From contig NZ_QBTZ01000001.1 in the NCBI RefSeq assembly GCF_003058055.1, forward strand, positions 4,792,001-4,856,000: a stretch of 64,000 bases of DNA. Reading direction: 5' to 3'. This DNA is from Acidovorax sp. 107. GTDB lineage: Bacteria; Pseudomonadota; Gammaproteobacteria; Burkholderiales; Burkholderiaceae_C. Every line of letters starts with the position of its first letter. Position 1 is the first letter of the stretch. Shown in pieces: positions 8,017 to 17,282 of the stretch. The notes under the pieces are model-generated. The model was not told where the DNA came from, did not search any database, and saw nothing but the letters and a program-made list of their open reading frames with translations. A program made the position numbers and the translations under genes.

Positions 8017-9234
8017 TCAGGCGGGTTGTGGGCTGCTGCGCGTGATCGGGCTTTCCTTGACGGGCAGGTTCACCAGCCCGGCAAAAATACCCAGACCAAT
8101 AGCGATGTACCAGACGATATCGTAGCTGCCGGTGGCGTCATACAGATAGCCGCCCAGCCAGACGCCCAGGAAGCTGCCGATCTGGTGGCTGAAGAACACA
8201 AAGCCGCCCAGCATCGACAAATGCTGCACGCCAAAGATCTGGGCAATGGTGGCGTTGGTGGGCGGCACGGTGGACAGCCACAGCGCGCCCATCACCGCCG
8301 AGAACACATACACCGACAGCGGCGACAGCGGCACCAGCAAGAAGATGCTGATCGCCACCGCGCGGGCAAAGTAGATGAAGGCGAGGATGTGGCGCTTGGG
8401 CATGCGCTGGCCCAGCGTGCCGGCGATGTAGGTGCCGAACACATTGAACAGCCCGATCAGCGCCAGCGCATAGCTGGCCACCTGGGGCGACAGGCCGTGG
8501 TCCTTGAGGTAGCTGGGCATGTGCACGCCAATGAACACCACCTGGAACCCGCACACAAAATAGCCCGCCATCAGCAGATTGAAACTGGGGTAGCGGAAGG
8601 CCTCGCCCAGCGCCTGTGTAATGGTCTGGTCGCGCTTTACCGGGGCTGCGCCCTTGAAGCCCGGCTCCCGCAGGCCAAAGGCCAGCGGCACGATCAGCAG
8701 CACCGCCATCGACAGCGCCAGCAGGGCCTGCTGCCAGCCCAGCCCGGCAATCAGCCAGCCCTCGACCGGCACCATCAGAAACTGCCCGAACGAGCCCGCT
8801 GCCGCTGCCACGCCCATGGCCCAAGAGCGTTTCTCCGGCGCAATCTGCCGCCCCAGCACGCCATAGATCACGGCATAGGTGGTGCCCGCCTGGGCCGCGC
8901 CAATCAGCACGCCGGCCGTCAGTGCAAATAACGTGGGCGTGGGCGACAGGGCCATGCCCGCCAGGCCCAAAGCATATAAAACCGCACCACCGAGCAGAAC
9001 GCGGAAGGCCCCAAACCGGTCGGCCGCCATGCCCGCAAAGATCCCGATCACGCCCCAGGACAGGTTCTGGATGGCAATGGCCAGGGCGAACGACTGGCGC
9101 GTCCAGCCCATCTCCTGGGTGATGGGGAGCAACCACAGCCCGAACCCGTGGCGGGTGCCCATGGACAGGGTCACGATGGCCGCGCCGCAGGCCAGCACCT
9201 GGAACATGGATAGTTTGGGAGGATTCATATGCAT
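8017..9234 (-). CDS. Major facilitator superfamily transporter
   Basis: 405 aa with about 12 hydrophobic segments and the MFS loop pattern GMAADRFGAFRVLLGG after TM2. The second half begins after the hydrophilic REPGFKGAAPVKRDQT linker. N-terminal TLSMGTRHGFGLWLLPI resembles oxalate/formate-antiporter-like and other monocarboxylate MFS carriers; the substrate cannot be told. Two start codons lie close together (9234 and 9228) without a clear Shine-Dalgarno. The 51-aa membrane protein follows 7 nt downstream. Divergent from parE. Confidence 0.85.
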   Translation of the reverse strand: MHMNPPKLSMFQVLACGAAIVTLSMGTRHGFGLWLLPITQEMGWTRQSFALAIAIQNLSWGVIGIFAGMAADRFGAFRVLLGGAVLYALGLAGMALSPTPTLFALTAGVLIGAAQAGTTYAVIYGVLGRQIAPEKRSWAMGVAAAAGSFGQFLMVPVEGWLIAGLGWQQALLALSMAVLLIVPLAFGLREPGFKGAAPVKRDQTITQALGEAFRYPSFNLLMAGYFVCGFQVVFIGVHMPSYLKDHGLSPQVASYALALIGLFNVFGTYIAGTLGQRMPKRHILAFIYFARAVAISIFLLVPLSPLSVYVFSAVMGALWLSTVPPTNATIAQIFGVQHLSMLGGFVFFSHQIGSFLGVWLGGYLYDATGSYDIVWYIAIGLGIFAGLVNLPVKESPITRSSPQPA

Positions 9235-9364
9235 GCGCAGGAATGTAGCCAGATTGTGTGAAACGCGCTGATACACCCGCGACCAATACAGTTGCCACCA
9301 GGGTCGCGAGAGGACTGTCTTTTTATCCAGCCCCGGGGCGGTGGCCGCACTACAATCCGCCGCT

Positions 9365-11347
9365 ATGTCTGCCAAACCGTCTTCTGCTTCTGCCAGCGAA
9401 TATTCCGAAGGTTCGATCCGCGTGCTCAAGGGCCTGGAGCCCGTCAAGCAGCGCCCGGGCATGTACACCCGCACCGACAACCCCCTGCACATCATCCAGG
9501 AGGTGCTGGACAACGCCGCCGACGAGGCGCTGGCGGGGTACGGCAAGAAGATCCGCGTCACGCTGCACGCTGATGGCTCTGTCAGTGTGGAAGACGACGG
9601 CCGGGGCATCCCCTTTGGCCTGCACCCGGAAGAAAACGCGCCGGTGATCGAGCTGGTCTTCACCCGCCTGCACGCGGGCGGCAAGTTCGACAAGGGCAAG
9701 GGCGGGGCCTACAGCTTCTCAGGCGGCCTGCATGGCGTGGGCGTGTCGGTCACCAACGCGTTGGCCACCCGGCTTGAAGCCACCAGCTACCGCGAGGGCA
9801 AGGTGGCGCGCCTGGTGTTTGCGGCCGGTGATGTGGTCGAGCCCCTGGTGGCCCGGCCGCTGGAGGCGGGCGAGCGCAAGCAGGGCACCTCGGTGCGCGT
9901 GTGGCCCGACGCCAAGTACTTTGAATCCAGTGCCCTGCCCATGGGCGAGCTGACCCACCTGCTGCGCAGCAAGGCCGTGCTCATGCCCGGCGTGACGGTG
10001 CAGCTGGTCAACGAGAAAACCCGCGACACACAAACTTGGCAGTACAAGGGCGGCCTGCGCGACTACCTGATGCAGACGCTCAACGGCGACCCGGTGATCC
10101 CGTTGTTTGAGGGCGAGGGCTTTGCCGACAGCGGGAACGAGAGCTTCGCTGAGGGCGAAGGCGCATCGTGGGCCGTGGCGTTCACCGAAGACGGCCAGCC
10201 CATGCGCGAAAGCTACGTCAACCTGATCCCCACCAGCGCTGGCGGCACGCACGAAAGCGGCCTGCGCGACGGCCTGTTCAACGCGGTCAAGAGCTTCATC
10301 GAACTGCACAGCCTGTTGCCCAAGGGCGTCAAGCTGCTGCCCGAGGACGTGTTTGCGCGCGCCAGCTACGTGCTGTCGGCCAAGGTGCTGGACCCGCAGT
10401 TCCAGGGTCAGATCAAGGAGCGCCTGAACTCGCGCGACGCGGTGCGCCTGGTCAGCGGCTTTGTGCGTCCTGCGCTGGAGCTGTGGCTGAACCAGCATGT
10501 TGAATACGGCAAGAAGCTGGCCGAGCTGGCCATTAAGGCCGCGCAGACCCGCCAGAAGGCGGGCCAGAAGGTTGAGAAGCGCAAGGGCTCCGGCGTGGCC
10601 GTGCTGCCCGGCAAGCTCACCGACTGCGAAAGCCGCGACATCGCCCACAACGAAGTGTTCCTGGTCGAAGGCGACTCGGCCGGCGGCAGCGCCAAGATGG
10701 GCCGCGATAAGGAAAGCCAGGCCATCCTGCCGCTGCGCGGTAAGGTGCTCAACACCTGGGAGGTGGAGCGAGACCGTCTGTTTGCCAACAACGAAATCCA
10801 CGACATCTCGGTGGCGATTGGCGTGGACCCGCATGGCCCCAACGACACGCCGGACCTGAGCGGTCTGCGCTACGGCAAGATCTGCATCCTGTCAGATGCC
10901 GACGTGGACGGCTCGCACATCCAGGTGCTGCTGCTCACGCTGTTCTTCCGCCACTTTCCCAAGCTCATCGAGACCGGTCACATCTACGTGGCACGCCCTC
11001 CGCTGTTCCGTGTGGACGTGCCCGCGCGTGGCAAGAAGCCTGCGGCCAAGATGTATGCGCTGGACGATGGCGAGCTCACCGCCATCCTCGACAAATGCGC
11101 CAAGGACGGCGTGGCGCGCGAAAAGTGCCAGATCAGCCGCTTCAAGGGCCTGGGCGAGATGAACGCCGAACAGCTGTGGGAAACCACGCTCAACCCCGAC
11201 ACTCGCCGGCTGCTGCCAGTGCAATTGGGCGATATGGACTTTGCCGCCACCGAAGGGCTCATCACCAAGCTCATGGGCAAGGGCGAGGCCGCGGCGCGCC
11301 GCGAGCTGATGGAGCTGCATGGCGATGCGGTCGAGATCGATATCTGA
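9365..11347 (+). CDS. parE: DNA topoisomerase IV subunit B
   Basis: 660-aa ATPase subunit of topoisomerase IV, which with ParC unlinks daughter chromosomes. GHKL motifs: EVLDNAADEA, VEDDGRGIP, GGLHGVGVSVTNAL. The TOPRIM part has EVFLVEGDSAGGSA and DADVDGSHI. The length and the lack of the long GyrB insert fit ParE, and parC lies downstream. The ATG at 9365 is preferred to an earlier one at 9341 because the following SAKPSSASASEYSEGSIRVLKG gives a normal N-terminus. Confidence 0.95.
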   Translation: MSAKPSSASASEYSEGSIRVLKGLEPVKQRPGMYTRTDNPLHIIQEVLDNAADEALAGYGKKIRVTLHADGSVSVEDDGRGIPFGLHPEENAPVIELVFTRLHAGGKFDKGKGGAYSFSGGLHGVGVSVTNALATRLEATSYREGKVARLVFAAGDVVEPLVARPLEAGERKQGTSVRVWPDAKYFESSALPMGELTHLLRSKAVLMPGVTVQLVNEKTRDTQTWQYKGGLRDYLMQTLNGDPVIPLFEGEGFADSGNESFAEGEGASWAVAFTEDGQPMRESYVNLIPTSAGGTHESGLRDGLFNAVKSFIELHSLLPKGVKLLPEDVFARASYVLSAKVLDPQFQGQIKERLNSRDAVRLVSGFVRPALELWLNQHVEYGKKLAELAIKAAQTRQKAGQKVEKRKGSGVAVLPGKLTDCESRDIAHNEVFLVEGDSAGGSAKMGRDKESQAILPLRGKVLNTWEVERDRLFANNEIHDISVAIGVDPHGPNDTPDLSGLRYGKICILSDADVDGSHIQVLLLTLFFRHFPKLIETGHIYVARPPLFRVDVPARGKKPAAKMYALDDGELTAILDKCAKDGVAREKCQISRFKGLGEMNAEQLWETTLNPDTRRLLPVQLGDMDFAATEGLITKLMGKGEAAARRELMELHGDAVEIDI

Positions 11348-11380
11348 AGAGCTGAGTCGTATGCGCCCGCGCTGCCTGCC

Positions 11381-12235
11381 ATGACCTCATTTCGCCAAAT
11401 CGGCCGCTTGCGCTGGTATGTATTGGGTTGTTTGCTCTGTTTTTTGCAGCAAGCGGCCCACGCAGATCTGTGGGCGCATGTGGACGAGCGCGGCGTGACG
11501 CACTTTGCGGCCGAGCAGGTCGATGCGCGCTACCAGCTGTTTTTTCGCGGCAACGACTTTGACTCCACCCGCGATGCGCCTGCCAATGCGTCGCCCATGC
11601 CCTATGCGCTGCCCGCAGCGGGCGCGCGCCTGCTGGCGTTTTTCGACATCGCCCCCGACTACAAACGCGTCAAACACCACCTGCGCGCTGCGTCTGCCAA
11701 ACACGGTGTGGACTACGAGCTGCTGCAGGCCGTGATCGCGACCGAGTCCGGCTTTGACGCCACCGCCGTGTCGCCCAAGGGCGCCGTGGGCCTGATGCAG
11801 GTGATGCCCGCCACCGCCAACCGCTTTGGCGTGAGCAGCGACGCCAAGCGCACGGTGGAACAGAAGCTGGCCGACCCGGCGGTGAATGTGCCCACTGGCA
11901 CCCGTTACCTGCGGCATCTGCTGGACCTGTTCCCCGGCCGCATGGATCTGGCCGTGGCCGCCTACAACGCCGGCGAAGGCGCCGTGCAAAAGGCGGGCAA
12001 CCAGGTTCCGGCCTTCAAGGAAACGCAGAACTACGTGCGCACCGTGCTGGGCCTGTACGCCCAGCTCAAGCCGCCAGCGCCCGTGCTGACACAGCGTGCC
12101 CTGCCGGGCCGCGTGCGCATGGAGCTGTCGGGCGGCGCGCAGAACCGGGGCAACCTGCCGCCCTCCCAGGTGGCACAGACCCGCAGCGCGCCGCAGACCG
12201 CGTTTGAACCCTTACCGACGATTCCGAACGAATGA
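11381..12235 (+). CDS. Periplasmic lytic transglycosylase (SLT family)
   Basis: 284 aa. A hydrophobic signal ending near AAHA precedes a short DUF4124-like strand region ([15 protein letters not shown]). The SLT domain has the catalytic Glu in ATESGFD, then [13 protein letters not shown] and [10 protein letters not shown]. Such enzymes cleave peptidoglycan between MurNAc and GlcNAc with 1,6-anhydro products. It sits between parE (34 nt) and parC (ATGA overlap of 4 nt), so it is very likely co-transcribed and coupled to parC. Confidence 0.9.
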   Translation: MTSFRQIGRLRWYVLGCLLCFLQQAAHADLWAHVDERGVTHFAAEQVDARYQLFFRGNDFDSTRDAPANASPMPYALPAAGARLLAFFDIAPDYKRVKHHLRAASAKHGVDYELLQAVIATESGFDATAVSPKGAVGLMQVMPATANRFGVSSDAKRTVEQKLADPAVNVPTGTRYLRHLLDLFPGRMDLAVAAYNAGEGAVQKAGNQVPAFKETQNYVRTVLGLYAQLKPPAPVLTQRALPGRVRMELSGGAQNRGNLPPSQVAQTRSAPQTAFEPLPTIPNE

Positions 12236-14589
12236 GCGACCAACCCACTCTTGATTTCACCACTGCAGGCGATGACGGGGGCGACTCCCTGGGCCTGGCG
12301 GGCTACGCCCAGCGCGCCTACCTAGAGTACGCGCTGTCGGTCGTCAAGGGCCGTGCGCTGCCCGATGTGTGCGACGGCCTCAAGCCCGTACAGCGACGCA
12401 TCTTGTATTCGATGGACCGCATGGGCCTGGGCTACAGCGGCCCCACGCGCAACACGGCCGCCAAGCCCGTCAAGAGCGCCCGCGTGGTGGGCGATGTGCT
12501 GGGCCGCTTCCACCCCCACGGCGACCAGTCGGCCTACGACGCGCTGGTACGCATGGCGCAGGACTTTGCGCAGCGCTACCCGCTGATCGACGGCCAAGGC
12601 AACTTCGGCAGCCGCGACGGCGATGGCGCCGCCGCCATGCGCTACACCGAGGCGCGCCTGTCGCGCATCACCAGCCTGCTGCTCGACGAAATCGATGAGG
12701 GCACGGTCGATTTCATGCCCAACTACGACGGCAGTACGGACGAACCCCGCCAACTGCCTGCCCGCCTGCCATTCGCGCTGCTCAACGGCGCCAGCGGCAT
12801 CGCCGTGGGCCTGGCCACCGAGATCCCCAGCCACAACCTGCGCGAGATTGCCGACGCCTGCATTGCGCTCATCAAGACGCCATCACTGAGCCAGGAAGAG
12901 CTGCTGGCCATCGTGCCCGGCCCGGACTACCCCGGTGGCGGCCAGATCATCAGCAGTGCGGGCGACATTGCCGACGCCTACCGCACCGGCCGGGGCAGCC
13001 TCAAGGTGCGCGCGCGCTGGAAGATCGAAGACATGGCGCGCGGCCAGTGGCAGCTCGTAGTCAACGAACTGCCGCCCGGCGTGAGCACGCAGAAGGTGCT
13101 GGAAGAAATCGAAGAGATCACCAACCCCAAGGTCAAGGCGGGCAAGAAGGCGCTGAGCCAGGACCAGACGCAACTCAAGGCCAGCATGCTGGCCGTGCTG
13201 GACGTGGTGCGCGACGAGTCGAGCAAGGACGCGCCCGTGCGCCTGGTGTTTGAGCCCAAGACGGGCAAGACCCCGCAGCAAGAGCTGATCACCGCGCTGC
13301 TGGCCCACACCAGCCTGGAAACCTCGGCGCCCATCAACCTCACCATGGTGGGGCTCGACGGCAAGCCTGTGCAGAAGTCGCTGCGCCAGATGCTGGAAGA
13401 GTGGATCGCCTTCCGCCAGACCACCATCACCCGCCGCAGCCAGCACCGGCTGAACAAGGTTCTGGACCGCATCCACATCCTCGAAGGGCGGCAGCTGGTG
13501 CTGCTCAACATCGACGAGGTGATTGCCATCATCCGCCAGGCCGAAGACCCCAAGGCCGCGCTGATTGCACGCTTCAACCTCAGTGACCGCCAGGCCGAGG
13601 ACATCCTCGAAATCCGCCTGCGCCAGCTCGCGCGGCTTGAAGCCATCAAGATCGAGCAGGAGCTGAAAGAGCTTCGCGAAAGCCAGGGCAAGCTCGAAGA
13701 CATCCTGAACAACCCAGGCTCGTTGCGCCGCACCATGGTGAAAGAGATCGAGGCCGACGCCAAGACCTTTGCCGACGCTCGCCGTACGCTGATCCAGGCC
13801 GAGAAAAAGGCTGTGGCCGAAGTGAAGGTGGTGGACGAGCCCGTCACGGTGGTCGTTTCGCAAAAGGGCTGGGTGCGCGCCCGCACCGGCCACGGCCACG
13901 AGGCCGCCAGCTTTGCCTTCAAGGCGGGCGACGGGCTGTACGGCACGTTTGAATGCCGCACGGTCGATACCCTGCTGGCCTTTGGCAGCAATGGCCGCGT
14001 GTACTCGGTGGCCGTGTCGCTGCTGCCGGGCGCCCGGGGTGATGGCCAGCCGGTGACCACGCTGATTGAGCTGGAAGCAGGCACGCAGTTGCTGCACTAC
14101 TTTGCGGGGCCCGCCAACGCCACGCTGCTGCTGTCCAACTCTGGGGGCTACGGCTTTCTGGCAGCGGTGGAGAACATGGTCTCGCGCCAGAAGGGCGGCA
14201 AGGCCTTCATCACCCTGGGCGAGGGCGAAACCGTGTGTGTGCCCTCGCACGCCGCGGGCACCACAGGCGGCAAGCCGTTGTTGCCTGCCACGCATGTGGC
14301 CTGTGCGTCCACGGGCGGGCGCATCCTCACGTTCGAGATCACCGAGCTAAAGACCATGGCCAATGGTGGCCGGGGGCTGATGCTGATCGACCTGGAAGAC
14401 AAGGACCAGCTCGCAGGCGCTGCCGCCTACACGCGCAGCATTCGCCTCGATGGCATTGGCCGGGGCGGCAAGCAGCGCGATGAGACGCTGGAGATACGCA
14501 GCCTGAACAATGCCCGTGCCGCGCGCGGCCGCAAGGGCAAGGCGGCGGACCTGGGCTTCAAGCCCCAGACAGTGACGCGCGTCGAATAG
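12232..14589 (+). CDS. parC: DNA topoisomerase IV subunit A
   Basis: 785-aa breakage-reunion subunit. It has [19 protein letters not shown], the quinolone-resistance region [20 protein letters not shown], and the catalytic Tyr138 in [11 protein letters not shown]. The C-terminal beta-pinwheel is shorter than in GyrA and has no clear GyrA box, which fits ParC. Its ATG overlaps the stop of the transglycosylase gene. In the quinolone-resistance region (codons about 92-106) the residues read [12 protein letters not shown]. Confidence 0.95.
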   Translation: MSDQPTLDFTTAGDDGGDSLGLAGYAQRAYLEYALSVVKGRALPDVCDGLKPVQRRILYSMDRMGLGYSGPTRNTAAKPVKSARVVGDVLGRFHPHGDQSAYDALVRMAQDFAQRYPLIDGQGNFGSRDGDGAAAMRYTEARLSRITSLLLDEIDEGTVDFMPNYDGSTDEPRQLPARLPFALLNGASGIAVGLATEIPSHNLREIADACIALIKTPSLSQEELLAIVPGPDYPGGGQIISSAGDIADAYRTGRGSLKVRARWKIEDMARGQWQLVVNELPPGVSTQKVLEEIEEITNPKVKAGKKALSQDQTQLKASMLAVLDVVRDESSKDAPVRLVFEPKTGKTPQQELITALLAHTSLETSAPINLTMVGLDGKPVQKSLRQMLEEWIAFRQTTITRRSQHRLNKVLDRIHILEGRQLVLLNIDEVIAIIRQAEDPKAALIARFNLSDRQAEDILEIRLRQLARLEAIKIEQELKELRESQGKLEDILNNPGSLRRTMVKEIEADAKTFADARRTLIQAEKKAVAEVKVVDEPVTVVVSQKGWVRARTGHGHEAASFAFKAGDGLYGTFECRTVDTLLAFGSNGRVYSVAVSLLPGARGDGQPVTTLIELEAGTQLLHYFAGPANATLLLSNSGGYGFLAAVENMVSRQKGGKAFITLGEGETVCVPSHAAGTTGGKPLLPATHVACASTGGRILTFEITELKTMANGGRGLMLIDLEDKDQLAGAAAYTRSIRLDGIGRGGKQRDETLEIRSLNNARAARGRKGKAADLGFKPQTVTRVE

Positions 14590-14796
14590 CCGCTTCCGCT
14601 ACGGGGCTCGGTCGTCTGCCCAGTGCGGGGTCGCGGCCTGCCCTGCCAGCGGCGCAGGATGCGGGCTCTGTGTAGGGGCGCCAAGGCGAGCTCCGTGCAG
14701 GGCAAGGGCAGACCCTGATGCCGCGGCGGGATGTTTGTGCGATGGTTAAAAAAAGAGCAACATCTGTACACAAACACAACCCTTCGGGAGACACCC

Positions 14797-16563
14797 ATGC
14801 CCAAACAGTTCCGGATGGCGCACAAACTCTGGCTGGCGGTGGTGCTGATCGTGGTGCTGCTGGCCGCCGTGGTGGGCTTCTCGGGCTACCGGTCGGCCAA
14901 GGTACAGGCCGAGGCCGATGCGATGGCCCAGGACATGGAAGCCCGTGTGCAGGCCGCGATCCGCTGGTCAGGCCTGACCGAGACCAATGCAGCCCGCACC
15001 CAGGCACTCATTGTCAGCAGTGAAGCGGCGGTGGAAGCCGAGTTCAAGGATGTGATTGCGGCCACCACGGCGCAGATCACCGAGGTGCAGAAGTCGCTGG
15101 AGGCCATGGCCCTGTCGGAGGCAGACAAGGCGCAAATGGCCAAGATCGCCCAGGCCCGTAAAGCCATGATCGACCTGCGCGGCCAGGCCCGCAAGCTCAA
15201 GGCCGACGGTCAGCAGGACCAGGCCATTGCCCTGGTCAAACAGTCATACAACCCGGCCGTGGCCACCTACCTGCAAGCCCTGCGCGACTTTGTGCAGCAG
15301 CAGCAACAGACCGCTGCCGCCAAGCAGCAGGAGATGGCGGCCTCGCGCATGCTCACCGTCAAGTTCGCGGCGGTGGCCGTGGGCCTGCTGTTGCTGGCCA
15401 TCATCGTGGGCGCGTACTACCTGATCGGCAGCATCCAGCGGCCTTTGGCCCAGGCCAATGGTTTGGCCGAGCGCATTGCGGGCGGCGACCTGAGCCTGCA
15501 AGAGGCCGTCACGCGGGGCGACGAATTTGGCGACCTGCTGCGCTCGCTCTATGCCATGAGCAATGCGCTGGGGCGCATGGTGCACCAGGTGCGCCAGAGC
15601 ACGGACAGCATCGCCATTGCCAGTGCCGAGATCGCGACGGGCAACCAGGACCTGTCGGCCCGTACCGAGCAGACGTCCAGCAACCTGCAAGAGACTGCTG
15701 CGGCCATGGAGGAGTTCACCAGCACCATCCAGCAAAGCGCAGGCAGCGCCCAGCAGGCCAGCAGCCTGGCAGCGGGAGCGACCGGTGTGGCGCGCAGGGG
15801 CGGCGAGGTGGTGACCCGGGTGGTGGCCACCATGGAGGACATCAACCACAGCAGCAAGAAGATTGCGGACATCATTGGCGTGATCGACGGCATTGCGTTC
15901 CAGACCAACATCCTGGCGCTCAACGCAGCGGTGGAAGCCGCGCGGGCGGGGGAGCAGGGGCGCGGATTTGCCGTGGTGGCTAGCGAAGTGCGCAGCCTGG
16001 CCCAGCGCAGTGCCGAGGCGGCCAAGGAGATCAAGCAGCTCATCAGTGCGTCGGTTGAAAAGGTGGAGACGGGTTCGCGCCTGGTGTCTGACGCGGGCAC
16101 CACCATGACCGACATCGTGCAGTCGGTGCAGCGCGTGACCGACATGATCGGCGAGATCACTGCCGCATCGTCCGAGCAGAGCGCGGGGGTGTCGCAGGTG
16201 AACAAGGCGATCAGCAACCTCGACCAGATGACCCAGCAGAATGCCGCGCTGGTGGAGGAGAGCGCCGCAGCGGCGCAGAGCCTGCGCGAGCAGGCCGATC
16301 ACCTGGCACGCGAGGTGTCTATGTTCAAGGTGAACGCGGCCAGCTACGGGCCCGCGCAGGTTGCCATTGGGGTCGCACGCGGTGCCGCCAAGGCGACGTC
16401 CACCATGCCTGCGACTCGCGCAACGCCCCAAGCGTTCGCCACGGCCGCAGCAATCAAAAAAGGGGGAGGTGCCCCGACGGCTCTGGCCAAGGCGCCCGCG
16501 CCGTCGCCTGGCGCCAGGCAGGGCGCTACGGCCGGTGCGGAGGAGGATTGGGAGTCTTTCTGA
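14797..16563 (+). CDS. Methyl-accepting chemotaxis protein with CheR-docking tail
   Basis: 588-aa inner-membrane chemoreceptor. TM1 is near residues 10-32, followed by a helical periplasmic domain of 4HB_MCP type up to about 185 (long Gln/Ala-rich helices), TM2 near 190-212, HAMP, and the signalling helix hairpin with [20 protein letters not shown] and [17 protein letters not shown]. The extreme C-terminus, DWESF, resembles the NWETF/NWESF pentapeptide that tethers CheR and CheB. The ATG at 14797 follows GGGAG at 14786-14790. Ligand unknown. Confidence 0.93.
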   Translation: MPKQFRMAHKLWLAVVLIVVLLAAVVGFSGYRSAKVQAEADAMAQDMEARVQAAIRWSGLTETNAARTQALIVSSEAAVEAEFKDVIAATTAQITEVQKSLEAMALSEADKAQMAKIAQARKAMIDLRGQARKLKADGQQDQAIALVKQSYNPAVATYLQALRDFVQQQQQTAAAKQQEMAASRMLTVKFAAVAVGLLLLAIIVGAYYLIGSIQRPLAQANGLAERIAGGDLSLQEAVTRGDEFGDLLRSLYAMSNALGRMVHQVRQSTDSIAIASAEIATGNQDLSARTEQTSSNLQETAAAMEEFTSTIQQSAGSAQQASSLAAGATGVARRGGEVVTRVVATMEDINHSSKKIADIIGVIDGIAFQTNILALNAAVEAARAGEQGRGFAVVASEVRSLAQRSAEAAKEIKQLISASVEKVETGSRLVSDAGTTMTDIVQSVQRVTDMIGEITAASSEQSAGVSQVNKAISNLDQMTQQNAALVEESAAAAQSLREQADHLAREVSMFKVNAASYGPAQVAIGVARGAAKATSTMPATRATPQAFATAAAIKKGGGAPTALAKAPAPSPGARQGATAGAEEDWESF

Positions 16564-16627
16564 GGCACCGGGCTGTGCGGTGCCGACTGCCGCAGACCGC
16601 CACGGCCGGCCCCTGCTCCGCGCTGAC

Positions 16628-16662
16628 AAAAAAACCCATGGCAGCGATGCCATGGGTTTTTT
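16628..16662. terminator. Bidirectional terminator between MCP and RidA genes
   Basis: CCCATGGC (16635-16642) pairs with GCCATGGG (16649-16656), preceded by a run of A and followed by six T. It therefore works on both strands for these convergent genes. Confidence 0.85.
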
Positions 16663-16687
16663 GCTGGGGCGTGGGGCCTCGGGGCGG

Positions 16688-17146
16688 TCAGGCCAGTTCG
16701 GCGATCAGTTCGATTTCAACGCATGCGCCCATGGGGATCTGGGCGACACCGAAGGCGCTGCGGGCATGCACGCCCTTTTCGCCAAACACCTGGCCCAGCA
16801 GTTCGCTGGCGCCATTGGTCACCAGGTGCTGCTCGGTGAAGTCGCCGGTGGAGTTCACCAGGCTCATCACCTTGACGATGCGCTTGACCCGGTTCAGGTC
16901 GCCACCGCAGGCGGCTTGCAGCGTGCCCATCAGGTCGATGGCGACGGCACGTGCGGCCTGCTTGCCTTCTTCGGTGCCGATGTCACGGCCGAACTGTGCG
17001 GCCCAGGGCTTGCCATTCTTGCGGGCGATGTGGCCGCTCAGAAACACCAGGTTGCCGGTCTGCACATAGGGCACGTAGGCGGCAGCGGGCACCGACACGG
17101 GGGGCAGGGTGATGTTGAGTTCATTCAGCTTGTCGTAAACGCTCAT
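16688..17146 (-). CDS. RidA family protein (YjgF/YER057c/UK114)
   Basis: 152 aa. The family fold is shown by VQTGNLVFLSGHIA, the central AVAIDLMGTLQAACGGDLNRVKRIVK, and the C-terminal RSAFGVAQIPMGACVEIELIAELA. RidA hydrolyses reactive enamines and imines formed by PLP enzymes. The protein is longer than archetypal RidA (about 128 aa) and lacks the usual catalytic Arg in IPxGxxVExE form (here IPMGACVEIE), so it belongs to a sister subgroup of unproven activity. The start follows GAGGA. Divergent from comEC. Confidence 0.88.
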   Translation of the reverse strand: MSVYDKLNELNITLPPVSVPAAAYVPYVQTGNLVFLSGHIARKNGKPWAAQFGRDIGTEEGKQAARAVAIDLMGTLQAACGGDLNRVKRIVKVMSLVNSTGDFTEQHLVTNGASELLGQVFGEKGVHARSAFGVAQIPMGACVEIELIAELA

Positions 17147-17282
17147 GGTGGTCCTCGTTAGGAAGTGCGGGTGGATAGACGAGAGCGGTCTGGTGTACAG
17201 GCCGCCGAGCGCGGTAAGTGTTACACAGCCCCCCACCCTCGCGCCGACGTGGCAGGCCCTGGCGGCGCATTAGCATCAGCGC

